41,888 nucleotides of DNA from Tissierellales bacterium (GCA_025210965.1 JAOAQY010000096.1:1-41888), one strand, 5' to 3'; counted from the first letter of the stretch, positions 1 through 9,199 are shown. The notes: a model not told the origin generated them from the letters alone. Program-made: numbers and translations.

Positions 1-1611
1 ATCCTTTGAAAATTTGCTTAAGTCTCTATAATTTGCACTTAAATACAATTCTTTATTTCTTAAACTATTTTTGCTTTTCGAAAATAATTCATCACTAACA
101 ATTTCTCTGTTACTATCTAATTCTGGTCTTTTATGATAAATTTCTTCTAATTTTTCAACTAATTTTCTTCTGCATGAATTAATTTCCTTAACCTGTAGGA
201 ATAATCCCTCTTGTATATCTGCGTTTACTTCATTAAATTCAAAATAAGTATCTTTTAACTTGCTCAAAGATTGCATTATCTTTTCTTCACTTAGACCAAT
301 TTTCTGAGCTTTTTGACTTGGTACATCCCCCTCGGCACTAACCCAAATTTCATTTTCTTCTTCAAAAGCTCTTAACTTTAAAGTATCTCCCTCCTTAAGT
401 TCTATCCATAATCTAACTTTGTGAGGTATTCTTTTTTCCTTTGACCACATCTGTGCTTTATCTATTAGTTTCTTTTGACTCGTCCTATAAGCTGTGAATC
501 CTGCCAAATTTTCTTTAAAATAAAGCTCATAGCAATTTGACTTTAGTTCTTTTATTTCATCTATTATCATTCCATAACTTTTGTTTTCAAATCTAAATTC
601 TATTCCATCGCCTGATTCTAATCCTCTAGACGATTCTATAATCCAATTATTTTTATTTTTTGAAGCTCTCACTCTTCCAAGTTCTATGCCTCTATTATTT
701 GGTTTGTCTTCCGAAAAATAGTCAGCTCCCCTATCATTAAATGCTAGACCTTCTGTAAATCCTCTATTGAAAATTTGCATAAGCTCTTCTATCATTTTAT
801 CTGATGAATCTCTTTCTGTCTCTTCCAATTTTGTTTTATAATGATTTACTACCGTCGCCACATATTCAGGCCTTTTCATCCTACCTTCTATTTTGAGAGA
901 ATGTACTCCAGCTTCTAAAAGTTCTGATACTTTATCTATAGTACAAAGGTCTTTAGGACTTAGATAATATTTTGTTTTTCCTATAGTATTTTCACTATCT
1001 ACATTTACTATTTCATATGGAAGCCTGCATGGCTGAGCACATCGTCCCCTATTTCCACTTCTTCCACCTAACATACTGCTCATCAAGCACTGTCCTGAAT
1101 ATGATTGACAAAGCGCTCCATGTACAAATACCTCTAACTCTGGTCCCACTTTAGATGCCTTTAAAATCTCGCTGATTTTAACTTCTCTTGCCAACACCAC
1201 TCTAGAAAATCCCATTTTCTGGCAAACAGCAACCCCACTCGCATTGTGTATACTCATCTGAGTACTCGCATGAATCTCGAATTCAGGGCAATACTTCCTC
1301 AATATATAGTATAGACCTAAATCTTGAATTATAAGCGCATCTACACCAGCTTCGTACAAATCTTTTATGTATTCTAGTGTTTCTTTTAGCTCCTCATCTT
1401 TCAATAAGGTATTCATAGTTATATAAATTTTTACGCATCTCAAATGTGCATATTTAACTAATTCTCTAATTTCATCTATCTCAAAATTTGAAGCATAATG
1501 CCTCGCATTAAACAATTTTCCACCCATGTATATAGCATCTGCTCCAGCTGATATCGCTGCAAAAAAAGATTCTCTACTTCCTACTGGCGCTAATATCTCA
1601 TATTTTTTCAT
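1..1611 (-). CDS. Peptidase U32 family protein, C-terminus cut by window edge
   Basis: This gene runs off the left edge with 537 codons visible and no stop. The protein opens MKKYEILAPVGS, has the U32 core motif with the cysteines of CLMSSMLGGRSGNRGRCAQPCR spread over about residues 172-193, and continues into a C-terminal extension of the DUF3656 type. U32 proteins are annotated as collagenase-like peptidases. Several relatives are now known as RNA hydroxylation or related radical/iron enzymes (for example RlhA and TrhP), so proteolysis should not be assumed. The start at 1611 has GGAGG six bases upstream. It lies downstream of zapA, an arrangement common in Clostridia. A terminator-like hairpin sits in the 58-base gap, so transcription may depend on readthrough. 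Confidence 0.88.
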   Translation of the reverse strand, partial: MKKYEILAPVGSRESFFAAISAGADAIYMGGKLFNARHYASNFEIDEIRELVKYAHLRCVKIYITMNTLLKDEELKETLEYIKDLYEAGVDALIIQDLGLYYILRKYCPEFEIHASTQMSIHNASGVAVCQKMGFSRVVLAREVKISEILKASKVGPELEVFVHGALCQSYSGQCLMSSMLGGRSGNRGRCAQPCRLPYEIVNVDSENTIGKTKYYLSPKDLCTIDKVSELLEAGVHSLKIEGRMKRPEYVATVVNHYKTKLEETERDSSDKMIEELMQIFNRGFTEGLAFNDRGADYFSEDKPNNRGIELGRVRASKNKNNWIIESSRGLESGDGIEFRFENKSYGMIIDEIKELKSNCYELYFKENLAGFTAYRTSQKKLIDKAQMWSKEKRIPHKVRLWIELKEGDTLKLRAFEEENEIWVSAEGDVPSQKAQKIGLSEEKIMQSLSKLKDTYFEFNEVNADIQEGLFLQVKEINSCRRKLVEKLEEIYHKRPELDSNREIVSDELFSKSKNSLRNKELYLSANYRDLSKFSKD

Positions 1612-1639
1612 ATACTTCCTCCAACATTAAAATCTATTG

Positions 1640-1679
1640 CACTCAAAACAAAAGAGTAGGCGATAAACTCTACTCTTTC
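1640..1679 (-). terminator. Terminator-like hairpin at the end of zapA
   Basis: Reading on the minus strand, AAAGAGTAG pairs with CTACTCTTT across a ten-base loop and is followed by TTTTGTTTTG. The zapA stop codon is inside the stem. The interrupted T-run suggests partial termination before the U32 gene. Confidence 0.6.
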
Positions 1680-2197
1680 ATTCTACTAACTAATTCTGTT
1701 AATTCCTTTTTGACTTGAAGATATTTATGTTCTACCTCAAAAATCTTTTCCTGAGCAATTTTCAATTCTTCTTCAATTTTTGCTTTTTTGTTGTCATGTG
1801 TTTTCATCTCATTTATTTGTACTTCCATAGTCTTCTTCTGCTCAGCTATAGTCAATTCTAGCTTGTGTTTATCTTCTATTAATTGTTTCTGTTTTTCTTT
1901 TAATTTTTCAAAAACATCCTCATGTCTATCTACTTCTTCCCAGCGTTTTTTAAAATCGTCTAGTTCTTTCTCAAGTTTATGATTTTCACGTCTCTCTTTA
2001 TTCAAATCATCAGCTAATGTAAACGCAGCTAAAACTGCAGCCATACTGTCGCTAAGCTTTGAATTATTTTTCATAATCTCTGAAACTAGCTCATCAATAT
2101 GCTTGCCTATTCCCTGAATATAGCTTTCCGGTTCTTCTCCTACGATTGTATAATCTCTTCCGTTTATTTTGACGATTACTTTATGGCGTTCACTCAT
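1670..2197 (-). CDS. zapA: Cell division protein ZapA with a long coiled-coil tail
   Basis: ZapA is a cytoplasmic FtsZ-ring stabiliser that crosslinks FtsZ filaments. Residues 1 to about 65 match the ZapA N-terminal domain (KVIVKINGRDYTIVGEE, then IDELVSEIMKNN and the SMAAVLAAFTLADDL helix). The remaining 110 residues are almost wholly charged heptad coiled coil rich in Lys, Glu and Gln. The total of 175 aa is well above the roughly 85-110 aa of typical ZapA proteins. The start ATG at 2197 follows AAAAAAGGAGCGATTTT. The gene has its own promoter (2229-2257) behind the pheT terminator, and pheST upstream and U32 downstream match a common clostridial order. The family call is firm; a function for the tail is not known to me. 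Confidence 0.85.
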   Translation of the reverse strand: MSERHKVIVKINGRDYTIVGEEPESYIQGIGKHIDELVSEIMKNNSKLSDSMAAVLAAFTLADDLNKERRENHKLEKELDDFKKRWEEVDRHEDVFEKLKEKQKQLIEDKHKLELTIAEQKKTMEVQINEMKTHDNKKAKIEEELKIAQEKIFEVEHKYLQVKKELTELVSRMKE

Positions 2198-2228
2198 AAA
2201 ATCGCTCCTTTTTTCTCATTATATAACC

Positions 2229-2257
2229 ATTATATCTATATTGTAGCAATTATTCAA
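2229..2257 (-). promoter_or_regulatory. Sigma-A promoter for zapA
   Basis: The -35 TTGAAT (2252-2257) and -10 TATAAT (2229-2234) are separated by 17 bases, and the zapA start is about 30 bases downstream. Confidence 0.7.
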
Positions 2258-2343
2258 TAGAACAATTGTATAATAGCTAGTGTTACATGCCCCCACTAAA
2301 CCTATATAAATAAAGGAGCGTGTTTTCTCGAAATAATTTTGAT

Positions 2344-2380
2344 AAAAAAACTGCTAGAACTTAAATAGTCTAGCAGTTTA
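2344..2380 (-). terminator. Rho-independent terminator of pheST
   Basis: AACTGCTAGA pairs perfectly with TCTAGCAGTT around a ten-base loop, followed by TTTTTATC on the minus strand. It lies just after the pheT stop and closes the Phe T-box operon. Confidence 0.85.
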
Positions 2381-2400
2381 ATTTGCATATAGTATAATTG

Positions 2401-4803
2401 TTATTTTCTAAGTGTAGCTGAAAGCTTTTCTTCTAGTGCTGTCAGTATTCCATCGTGTGTTTCTTTTATATCATCATCTTGTAATGTTTTTTCATAAGAA
2501 CGATAATGTATTGAATAAGCTACACTCTTTTTGTCAGCATCAATTTGCTCACCAGTATATATATCAAATAGTGAAACATTCTCAACTAATTGACCACCTA
2601 CGCCTTTTATTACCTTCTCTATTTCTCCTACTGGTAAATCTCTCTCAACTACAAGAGCTATATCTCTAGTAATTGCTGGATATTTAGGAAGTGCTTTATA
2701 CGTTCTAGTCAGTGTAGTAAGTGATACTAATAATTCTACATTAATTTCTGCAACATAAACTCTTTCTTTGATACCATAGTTTTCTAATACCTTAGGATGA
2801 ACTTCTCCAAGTGTTCCTAATAACTGATTGTTTCTAGTTAAATTAGCTGTTCTACCTGGGTGGAATGCAGTATTTAATTTTTCAGCAGAATACTCGCATC
2901 CATCTATACCCAATCTCACTAATATTTTTTCCACCATGTCTTTCATTTTAAAGAAATCTACATCATTTCCATAAAGTCCAAAACATAAAGATTTTATTTC
3001 ATGAGGAAGTGTAAGCAATTCTTCATTAGTAGGTATAAAACTATTTCCAAGCTCATAAGCCCACGCTTTATCTACACCATGTTTATAGTTTTTAGATAAT
3101 ACTTCAAGCATGTTAGGCATAAGAGTCGTTCTCATCACACTGAAGTCTTCTCCAAGTGGGTTTAGAATTTTTACTACTTTTCTCTTTATGCTATCTTCAG
3201 GCAATTCTATTTTGTCATATGCTTTCGGACTTATAAATGAATATGTTGTTATCTCATTTAATCCCTGACCATGAAGTACTTCTTTTATTAAGTCTTCTAT
3301 TTTTCTTGAATCTGATTTCTCACCCTTAGTAAGTGGGCCTAAGAAAGGTTTAGGCTCGATTCCATCAAATCCATTAATTCTACCGATTTCTTCAATCAAA
3401 TCTGCTTCAATCTTGATATCATTTCTATAAGTAGGTATAGTTGAAACGATAACTCCATCTTGAATTCTAGATTCAATTTGAAGGTAATTTAGTATTTCTA
3501 CCATATCATCTACCGCAATAGTTGTTCCTAAAAGTTTTTCAACTCGCTCAGGTCTAACACTTACTTCCCAAGCAGTTCTCTTAACTGGATAAGTGTCAAT
3601 TTGACCCTTTACAATCGTTCCTGCTCCAATTTCTTCTATCAACTGACATGCTCTATCACAAGCCTTGTCAACCATTCCTGGATCTAAATCTTTTTCGAAC
3701 TTAGCAGATGCATCAGTTCTCATTCCAAGTGCTTTTGCCGTAAGACGAATGTTTCTTCCATTGAAATTAGCAGCTTCTAAGAATATAGTTTTTGTATCGT
3801 CTGACACTTCACTATTTCCGCCACCCATAACTCCAGCAATAGCAACTTCATTTTCTGCATCGCAAATCATTAGCATATCGTTTGTAAGTTTTCTCTCTTC
3901 ATCGTCTAATGTAGTAAATACTTGACCATCTTGAGCTCTTTTTACGATTATCTGTTTTCCCGCAAGTTTATCATAATCAAATGCATGAAGCGGCTGACCC
4001 ATTTCCATCATTACATAATTTGTTACATCAACTATATTGTTTATAGGTCTAATTCCAACATCCATAAGTCTTTTTTGCATCCAGTATGGGGATGCTTCAA
4101 TTTTTACATCTTTTATAACTCTACCATAATATCTATTGCAAAGATTCTCGTCTTTGATTTCAATAGAGTCCATATAGTCTTTTATATCATCGACTTCGTT
4201 TTCAATTTTTATCTCTGGTAATTTCACTGGAGTTCTAAATGTTGCTGCAGTCTCTCTTGCCATACCAATTATACTTAAGCAATCTGGACGGTTAGGTGTT
4301 ATCTCAATATCTAAGACTTCTCCTCTAAGCTCTAGTGCTTCCTTGACGTCCATCCCTGGAGTCAATCCTTCATGTAATATCCAGATACCATCTTTACTTC
4401 CCTTTGGAGTTACTGAATCATCTATTCCAAGTTCTTGTGTAGAACACATCATTCCATTAGATGGTACACCTCTTAATTTACCTTTTTTGATTTTAACTCC
4501 ACCTGGTAATCTAGCTCCTACCAATGAAATTGGAACGTAATCTCCAACACTTATATTGTTAGCTCCTGTTACTATCTGTAGAAGTTCTTCTTCCCCTACA
4601 TCTACCTGTGTCACAACTAATTTGTCTGCATCAGGATGTTTTTCTATACTCTGAATGTGGCCTATTACCACCTTTGTAAATTCTTTTTCTAAAGGAATAA
4701 TAGCATCGACATGAGAACCAGTTAAAGTCAATCTGTCTGATATTTCCTTTGTTTCATTTTCTATTTGAACATATTCTTTAAGCCATTGAATTGGTAATAA
4801 CAT
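2401..4803 (-). CDS. pheT: Phenylalanine--tRNA ligase beta subunit
   Basis: This is the beta chain of the alpha2-beta2 enzyme that charges tRNA-Phe; it binds tRNA and edits mischarged Tyr-tRNA. The 800 residues match the usual length. Visible domains in order are the N-terminal MLLPIQWLKEYV segment, the EMAP-like tRNA-binding domain at about residues 40-150 (HPDADKLVVTQVDVG), the B3/B4 editing region around 200-390, B5 at about 405-475, the catalytic-like core, and a C-terminal anticodon-binding FDX-ACB domain from about 705 (ALPKYPAITRDIALVVE). The start ATG at 4803 follows an AGAGGGAGGAAGAAT ribosome binding site, 15 bases after pheS. The two genes are co-transcribed from the Phe T-box leader. 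Confidence 0.97.
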   Translation of the reverse strand: MLLPIQWLKEYVQIENETKEISDRLTLTGSHVDAIIPLEKEFTKVVIGHIQSIEKHPDADKLVVTQVDVGEEELLQIVTGANNISVGDYVPISLVGARLPGGVKIKKGKLRGVPSNGMMCSTQELGIDDSVTPKGSKDGIWILHEGLTPGMDVKEALELRGEVLDIEITPNRPDCLSIIGMARETAATFRTPVKLPEIKIENEVDDIKDYMDSIEIKDENLCNRYYGRVIKDVKIEASPYWMQKRLMDVGIRPINNIVDVTNYVMMEMGQPLHAFDYDKLAGKQIIVKRAQDGQVFTTLDDEERKLTNDMLMICDAENEVAIAGVMGGGNSEVSDDTKTIFLEAANFNGRNIRLTAKALGMRTDASAKFEKDLDPGMVDKACDRACQLIEEIGAGTIVKGQIDTYPVKRTAWEVSVRPERVEKLLGTTIAVDDMVEILNYLQIESRIQDGVIVSTIPTYRNDIKIEADLIEEIGRINGFDGIEPKPFLGPLTKGEKSDSRKIEDLIKEVLHGQGLNEITTYSFISPKAYDKIELPEDSIKRKVVKILNPLGEDFSVMRTTLMPNMLEVLSKNYKHGVDKAWAYELGNSFIPTNEELLTLPHEIKSLCFGLYGNDVDFFKMKDMVEKILVRLGIDGCEYSAEKLNTAFHPGRTANLTRNNQLLGTLGEVHPKVLENYGIKERVYVAEINVELLVSLTTLTRTYKALPKYPAITRDIALVVERDLPVGEIEKVIKGVGGQLVENVSLFDIYTGEQIDADKKSVAYSIHYRSYEKTLQDDDIKETHDGILTALEEKLSATLRK

Positions 4804-4818
4804 ATTCTTCCTCCCTCT

Positions 4819-5841
4819 CTAGAATTGATTTAAAAATCTCATATCGTTATCGAATAATAATCGAATATCTTTTATGCCATGCTTAACCATTGTAATTCTA
4901 TCGATTCCACAGCCGAATGCAAATCCAGTGTATTTTTCTGGGTCAATTCCACAATTTCTAAGCACTTCTGGGTGTACCATTCCGCAACCTAGAAGTTCCA
5001 TACTCCATCCTGTACCGTGACACTCCGAGCATCCATCTCCTTTACATGCCTGACAAACAACGTCAACTTCTGCACTAGGCTCTGTAAATGGGAAGTAATG
5101 AGGTCTAAATCTAGTCGGAAGTTCTTCTCCAAATAGTTCCTTTATAAATCTATCTATCGTATCTTTTAGATTTGCCATTGTAATACCTTCCCCAACAACA
5201 AGACATTCCATTTGATGGAACATAGGAGAGTGAGTATCATCAACATCATCGAATCTAAATGTTCTACCCGCTGATACTATTTTAATTGGTGGTTGCATCT
5301 GACGCATAGCTCTGATTTGTACTGGAGATGTTTGAGTTCTAAGTAGTATATTGTCCCCTATATAGAATGTATCAGTCATATCTCTAGATGGATGGTTCTC
5401 TGGAGCGTTTAATGCGTCAAAGTTATTTGCGACAGTCTCGACTTCTGGGCCGTCAACTACATCAAATCCCATATTTCTAAATATATTTTCAAGTTCTTCT
5501 ATCGTTTGAACTAGAGGATGTCTATGTCCTGTCATTGTAGCTTTAGCTGGCATAGTAACGTCTATTTTTTCTTTTTCTAATTTAGCTGTTAATGCCTTTT
5601 CTTTCATATTTACTTTTAAATCTTCTATTTTGTTTTCTATAGCAGATCTAACTTGGTTTGCCATTTCTCCAATAACTGGGCGCTCTTCTTTTGAAAGGTC
5701 TTTCATACCCTTTAGTATCTGTGTAAGCTCACCTTTTTTACCTAAATATTGGACTCTTAGATTATCTAGATTACCTAAATCTGCTACTTGATCCAATGCT
5801 TCTAATGCCTTTGCCTGTATTTGATTTAATTTTTCCTTCAT
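4819..5841 (-). CDS. pheS: Phenylalanine--tRNA ligase alpha subunit
   Basis: This is the catalytic subunit of Phe-tRNA synthetase. The 340-residue protein has an N-terminal coiled-coil arm (about 1-85) that contacts tRNA. The class II core follows, with motif 2 at about residues 193-217 (GRTFRFDDVDDTHSPMFHQM) and motif 3 near 305-322 (GFAFGCGIDRITMVKHG). A cysteine-rich CQACKGDGCSECHGTGW insert near 265-281 is common in bacterial PheS. The start ATG at 5841 follows AAGGGAAAGGAGTGGCTTTGT. It is the first gene after the Phe T-box terminator. Confidence 0.97.
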   Translation of the reverse strand: MKEKLNQIQAKALEALDQVADLGNLDNLRVQYLGKKGELTQILKGMKDLSKEERPVIGEMANQVRSAIENKIEDLKVNMKEKALTAKLEKEKIDVTMPAKATMTGHRHPLVQTIEELENIFRNMGFDVVDGPEVETVANNFDALNAPENHPSRDMTDTFYIGDNILLRTQTSPVQIRAMRQMQPPIKIVSAGRTFRFDDVDDTHSPMFHQMECLVVGEGITMANLKDTIDRFIKELFGEELPTRFRPHYFPFTEPSAEVDVVCQACKGDGCSECHGTGWSMELLGCGMVHPEVLRNCGIDPEKYTGFAFGCGIDRITMVKHGIKDIRLLFDNDMRFLNQF

Positions 5842-5930
5842 ACAAAGCCACTCCTTTCCCTTACTTAAAATCTAGCCTTTACAGCTGATTGAATTTAAAA
5901 TTGATTGTGAACACCATAAATAATTGCAAT

Positions 5931-6206
5931 AAAAAAACTCCGTCTCCAAAAAGGGACGAAGTTATTCCGCGGTACCACCCTGATTCACTCTTACGAGGCT
6001 CTCAAATTGTTAACGAACCGTAGTCCGGCAAAACCCTAATACTATTTCAGGTCTGCAGTTCAAGAGTGAACTTCAGCAATAGTTATACTTAAGAACTCTT
6101 ACAGCCTTGAAGTTCTCTCTCTTTAAGTTCACTATACCTACTCTCTCTATCTATACTTTTACTTTAGTCTATAAACTATTTAATTTTAGTGATTCTTTCA
6201 ATTTAG
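5931..6206 (-). promoter_or_regulatory. T-box leader of pheST (phenylalanine)
   Basis: The T-box core AGGGTGGTACCGCGG is at 5967-5981, followed by a terminator whose 3' arm and T-run are at 5931-5948 (CTTCGTCCC ttttt GGAGACGGAG). A Stem I apical motif GGCTGTAAGAG is visible upstream. The context GAAG-TTC-A places the Phe codon UUC at 6068-6070 as the likely specifier, the same context seen in the valine leader here. Uncharged tRNA-Phe should stabilise the antiterminator and allow pheST expression. I did not fold the whole leader. Confidence 0.92.
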
Positions 6207-6211
6207 GACTA

Positions 6212-6240
6212 ATTATATCATCCTTTTTCTAGTTTGGCAA
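6212..6240 (-). promoter_or_regulatory. Promoter of the pheST T-box leader
   Basis: TTGCCA (6235-6240) and TATAAT (6212-6217) are 17 bases apart. The -35 hexamer is made of the Leu-Pro codons at the very end of the upstream methyltransferase gene. Confidence 0.85.
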
Positions 6241-7038
6241 GTATACTTTAGTCTGAATTTCATGCAGTATTATACCTGTAGCAATCGCTGCATTAAGGGA
6301 TTCTGCTGCCCCTAGCATTTTTATTTTTAATAGTTTATCTGATAAATTAAATAATTCATCATCAACTCCATTAGCTTCATTTCCTATAATCAATATATTT
6401 TTAGAATCAAATTCGGTTTCATGCAAGTACTCTGATGCTTCCAAATTTGTTGCAAAAACTCTATATCCTGATTTTTTTATATTTTCCAAATCTACAAATA
6501 TATCTTCTGATTTAAACAAAGGCATTCTAAGTATAGAGCCCATAGTAGATCTTACAACTTTTGGATTGAATGGATCTGCACTTCCTATTCTAAATATTAT
6601 CCCATCTACTTTCAATGCTTCTGCCGTTCTTATTATCGTCCCGATATTTCCAGGATCCTGAACCCTATCAAGTAATAGCAATGTTGATTTTTCTCTATCT
6701 AGTTTCATAAAATCATCTAAACATGACCATTTTTGATTCAATACAGCTAGAATTCCTTGGGTTTGCTCAGTGTCAGAAATCTCCTTAAATAGAGGTTTTG
6801 GAAGCTCAAATCTAATTATTTTGTTATCCTCAAGTTTCTCAAGTAGTGCTCTCTCTTCGCTTTTCATTCCAAAACCAGTTTGATAAAACACCTTTATTAT
6901 ATCATCTGGGTTTCTAAGCGCTTCTTCTACTAATTTTATTCCCTCAATATAATACGAATTGGCTTTTTTTCTTCCACGACTAGTTTTGAGTGCTAATGCT
7001 TCTTTATATTGTTTATTTTGCTTACTTTCAATCAACAT
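6229..7038 (-). CDS. TrmH/SpoU-family RNA 2'-O-ribose methyltransferase
   Basis: This SPOUT enzyme uses SAM to methylate a ribose 2'-OH in rRNA or tRNA. An N-terminal L30e-like substrate-binding domain covers about residues 1-105. The SpoU core follows with motif 1 (DPGNIGTIIRTAEAL, about 127-141), motif 2 (ILIIGNEANGVD, about 216-227) and motif 3 (MLGAAESLNAAIATGI, about 241-256). At 269 aa it resembles the B. subtilis YsgA/RlmB-like group often found next to pheS in Firmicutes. Its ATG overlaps the ktrA stop as TAATG, so the two are translationally coupled. The exact RNA target cannot be read from the sequence. Confidence 0.9.
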   Translation of the reverse strand: MLIESKQNKQYKEALALKTSRGRKKANSYYIEGIKLVEEALRNPDDIIKVFYQTGFGMKSEERALLEKLEDNKIIRFELPKPLFKEISDTEQTQGILAVLNQKWSCLDDFMKLDREKSTLLLLDRVQDPGNIGTIIRTAEALKVDGIIFRIGSADPFNPKVVRSTMGSILRMPLFKSEDIFVDLENIKKSGYRVFATNLEASEYLHETEFDSKNILIIGNEANGVDDELFNLSDKLLKIKMLGAAESLNAAIATGIILHEIQTKVYLPN

Positions 7039-7688
7039 TAATCATTTTTCTCCAATTTTTGTAAATCCTTATTATTACCTATAACAATTAATATATCATC
7101 TGCCTTAATTTTTTCGTCAGCATATGGAGATATATTCAGCTCCTCGCCTTGCTTTATTGCTATGACATTTATACCATGACTAACTGGCAATTTAAGCTCT
7201 CTAAGTGTCTTATCTCTCCACTCCTCTGGAACGACAATTTCCACTATACTATAGTCTGGAGCAAATTCTATATAGTCTAATATATTTGATGAAACTAAGT
7301 TGTGTGCAACCCTAGCTCCCATATCTCGCTCTGGAAATACAACTTTATCAGCACCGATTTTTTGAAGAACTTTTGCATGAACCTCATTTTGTGCTTTTGC
7401 TATAACTAACTTTACACCCAATTCTTTAGCTATAAGTGTAGCCATTATAGATGCCTGCATATTAGAACCAATTGTTATAACTGCAACATCAAAATTGCTT
7501 ATTCCAAGTGTTCTAAGAGTATTTTCATCTAAGGCATCTGCTTGAACTGCATGAGTAACGCTACTCGCTAAATCTTGAATTCTCTCTTCACTACTATCTA
7601 TAGCCATGACATCATACCCTAATCCATAAAGTGTCTGTGCCAAACTCGTACCAAATCTTCCACATCCTACTACGACAAATTGTCTCAT
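7038..7688 (-). CDS. ktrA: Ktr potassium uptake regulatory subunit (RCK/TrkA-N)
   Basis: This cytoplasmic gating subunit forms an octameric ring under the KtrB channel. Residues 1-125 form a Rossmann RCK-N domain with the nucleotide-binding VVGCGRFGTSL at 6-16 and an acidic strand end (MAIDSS, about 28-33). Residues of about 135-216 are an RCK-C domain. The 216-aa length matches KtrA, which has one RCK unit, rather than the duplicated TrkA. In the family, ATP activates and ADP inhibits. The start ATG at 7688 follows GGAGGAAGACAG, and it lies 11 bases after ktrB. The KtrAB pairing makes the call secure. Confidence 0.93.
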   Translation of the reverse strand: MRQFVVVGCGRFGTSLAQTLYGLGYDVMAIDSSEERIQDLASSVTHAVQADALDENTLRTLGISNFDVAVITIGSNMQASIMATLIAKELGVKLVIAKAQNEVHAKVLQKIGADKVVFPERDMGARVAHNLVSSNILDYIEFAPDYSIVEIVVPEEWRDKTLRELKLPVSHGINVIAIKQGEELNISPYADEKIKADDILIVIGNNKDLQKLEKND

Positions 7689-7699
7689 CTGTCTTCCTC

Positions 7700-9070
7700 C
7701 TAACCTACTATAATGCGTTCTTCTGGATATCTAAACTGTCCTTTGTTTTTCTTTTGTCTCTGAGCAAATGCAAATGCCATAGTTAGTGGTCCTAATCTTC
7801 CAACAAACATAGTCAATGTAATTATAAGTCTTCCGACTACAGTGAGATTAGGTGTAAGCCCTCTACTGAGTCCTACAGTCGCAAATGCAGATACAGATTC
7901 AAAAAATATATCTAAAAAACTAGCTGATTCTGTAATTGAAAGTGCCATAGTAACAACACTTACAATTCCCATAGCTATACCAACTACCGTCATTGATCTA
8001 AGTACTATCTCACTAGGTAATCTTTTCTTAAATGCTTCTATATCCGTTTTACCACGAACAACAGATATCATAGCATAAATTAGAGCTCCAACGGTCGTTG
8101 TTTTTATTCCACCCGCTGTTGACCCTGGTGATCCACCTATAAACATAAGTACTATTATAATAAATGCCGATGCATTTGTTATTCCAGCCATATCTATACT
8201 ATTAAAACCAGCAGTTCTAGGTGCCATTGATTGGAAAAATGCGGCAAAAAGCTTTTCACCAAAATTCAATGAACCAAATGTAGCTGTATTATTGTATTCA
8301 AATATAAAAATCAATACGAATCCCAAAAGAAGCAATGCTCCCGTTATAACCAATACCATTTTTGTATGTAATGAGAACTTTCTTCTTGCGCCTTTGTGAA
8401 GTATTCTATCCGTAACATTAATATAAACCGAATAGCCAAGGCCACCAAATATTACAAGTAAACTCATAACTATATTTACTATCGGGTCTCCTACGAATTC
8501 AACCATACTGCTTCCAGTCAAATCAAATCCAGCATTACAAAATGCTGAAATAGAATGAAAAACAGCATACCAGATTCCCTTTACAGGGTCATTGTAATGA
8601 GGTACAAAAGTAAATGCTAATCCAATAGCTCCCATAAGCTCCACAAAAAAAGTTGATAATATAACATACTTTGTAAGTTTAACAAGTCCTTGCATCGTAA
8701 ATTGGTTTAATTCTTCTTGCATTATAAGTCTTTCTTTTAAAGTAATTCTTCTTCCCAATAATAATGCAACTAATGTCGCCATAGTCATAAATCCTAAGCC
8801 ACCAATTTGTATAAGTACAAGTAAGACAAACTTGCCAAATAATGTCCAATGCGCAGCTGTATTTACAACTGAGAGCCCAGTAACACATACCGCTGATGCG
8901 GATGTAAACAAAGCATCAATAAATCCTATACTTTTACCGTCCATAGATGCTATAGGCAAGTTTAAAAGTGTTGCTCCAATCATAATCAAAATAGCAAAAC
9001 CTAAAACCAACACCTGTGCAGGTTCTAATTTTAATTGCTCTATACTCGATTTAATGTCGATTTTAAACAT
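7700..9070 (-). CDS. ktrB: Ktr/Trk potassium uptake membrane subunit
   Basis: This is an integral membrane K+ translocator of the TrkH/KtrB superfamily, coupled to Na+ in characterised KtrB proteins. The 456 residues carry about eight to ten hydrophobic segments with four pore-loop repeats, visible as glycine-containing filters such as TGLSV (about 61-65), CNAGFDL (about 174-180) and TVGLSRG (about 395-401). The run PRTAGFNS at about 281-288 is the third. The ATG at 9070 is directly abutted by AGGGG, giving almost no Shine-Dalgarno spacing; I found no better in-frame start, so translation may be weak. It leads an operon with ktrA and the methyltransferase. Confidence 0.93.
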   Translation of the reverse strand: MFKIDIKSSIEQLKLEPAQVLVLGFAILIMIGATLLNLPIASMDGKSIGFIDALFTSASAVCVTGLSVVNTAAHWTLFGKFVLLVLIQIGGLGFMTMATLVALLLGRRITLKERLIMQEELNQFTMQGLVKLTKYVILSTFFVELMGAIGLAFTFVPHYNDPVKGIWYAVFHSISAFCNAGFDLTGSSMVEFVGDPIVNIVMSLLVIFGGLGYSVYINVTDRILHKGARRKFSLHTKMVLVITGALLLLGFVLIFIFEYNNTATFGSLNFGEKLFAAFFQSMAPRTAGFNSIDMAGITNASAFIIIVLMFIGGSPGSTAGGIKTTTVGALIYAMISVVRGKTDIEAFKKRLPSEIVLRSMTVVGIAMGIVSVVTMALSITESASFLDIFFESVSAFATVGLSRGLTPNLTVVGRLIITLTMFVGRLGPLTMAFAFAQRQKKNKGQFRYPEERIIVG

Positions 9071-9146
9071 CCCCTTACTTCAAAATCATCTATTATCTAT
9101 AGTGATTTTTCACGTCAATTTTTAGCAATTCTCAATTCATTTTTTC

Positions 9147-9174
9147 ATTATATCACTTTTTCATAAGTTTTCAA
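9147..9174 (-). promoter_or_regulatory. Promoter of ktrB-ktrA-trmH
   Basis: TTGAAA (9169-9174) and TATAAT (9147-9152) have 16-base spacing, about 75 bases before the ktrB start. The untranslated leader has no riboswitch that I recognise. Confidence 0.65.
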
Positions 9175-9199
9175 AGTTTGACAAAATATCTTCTAAATA

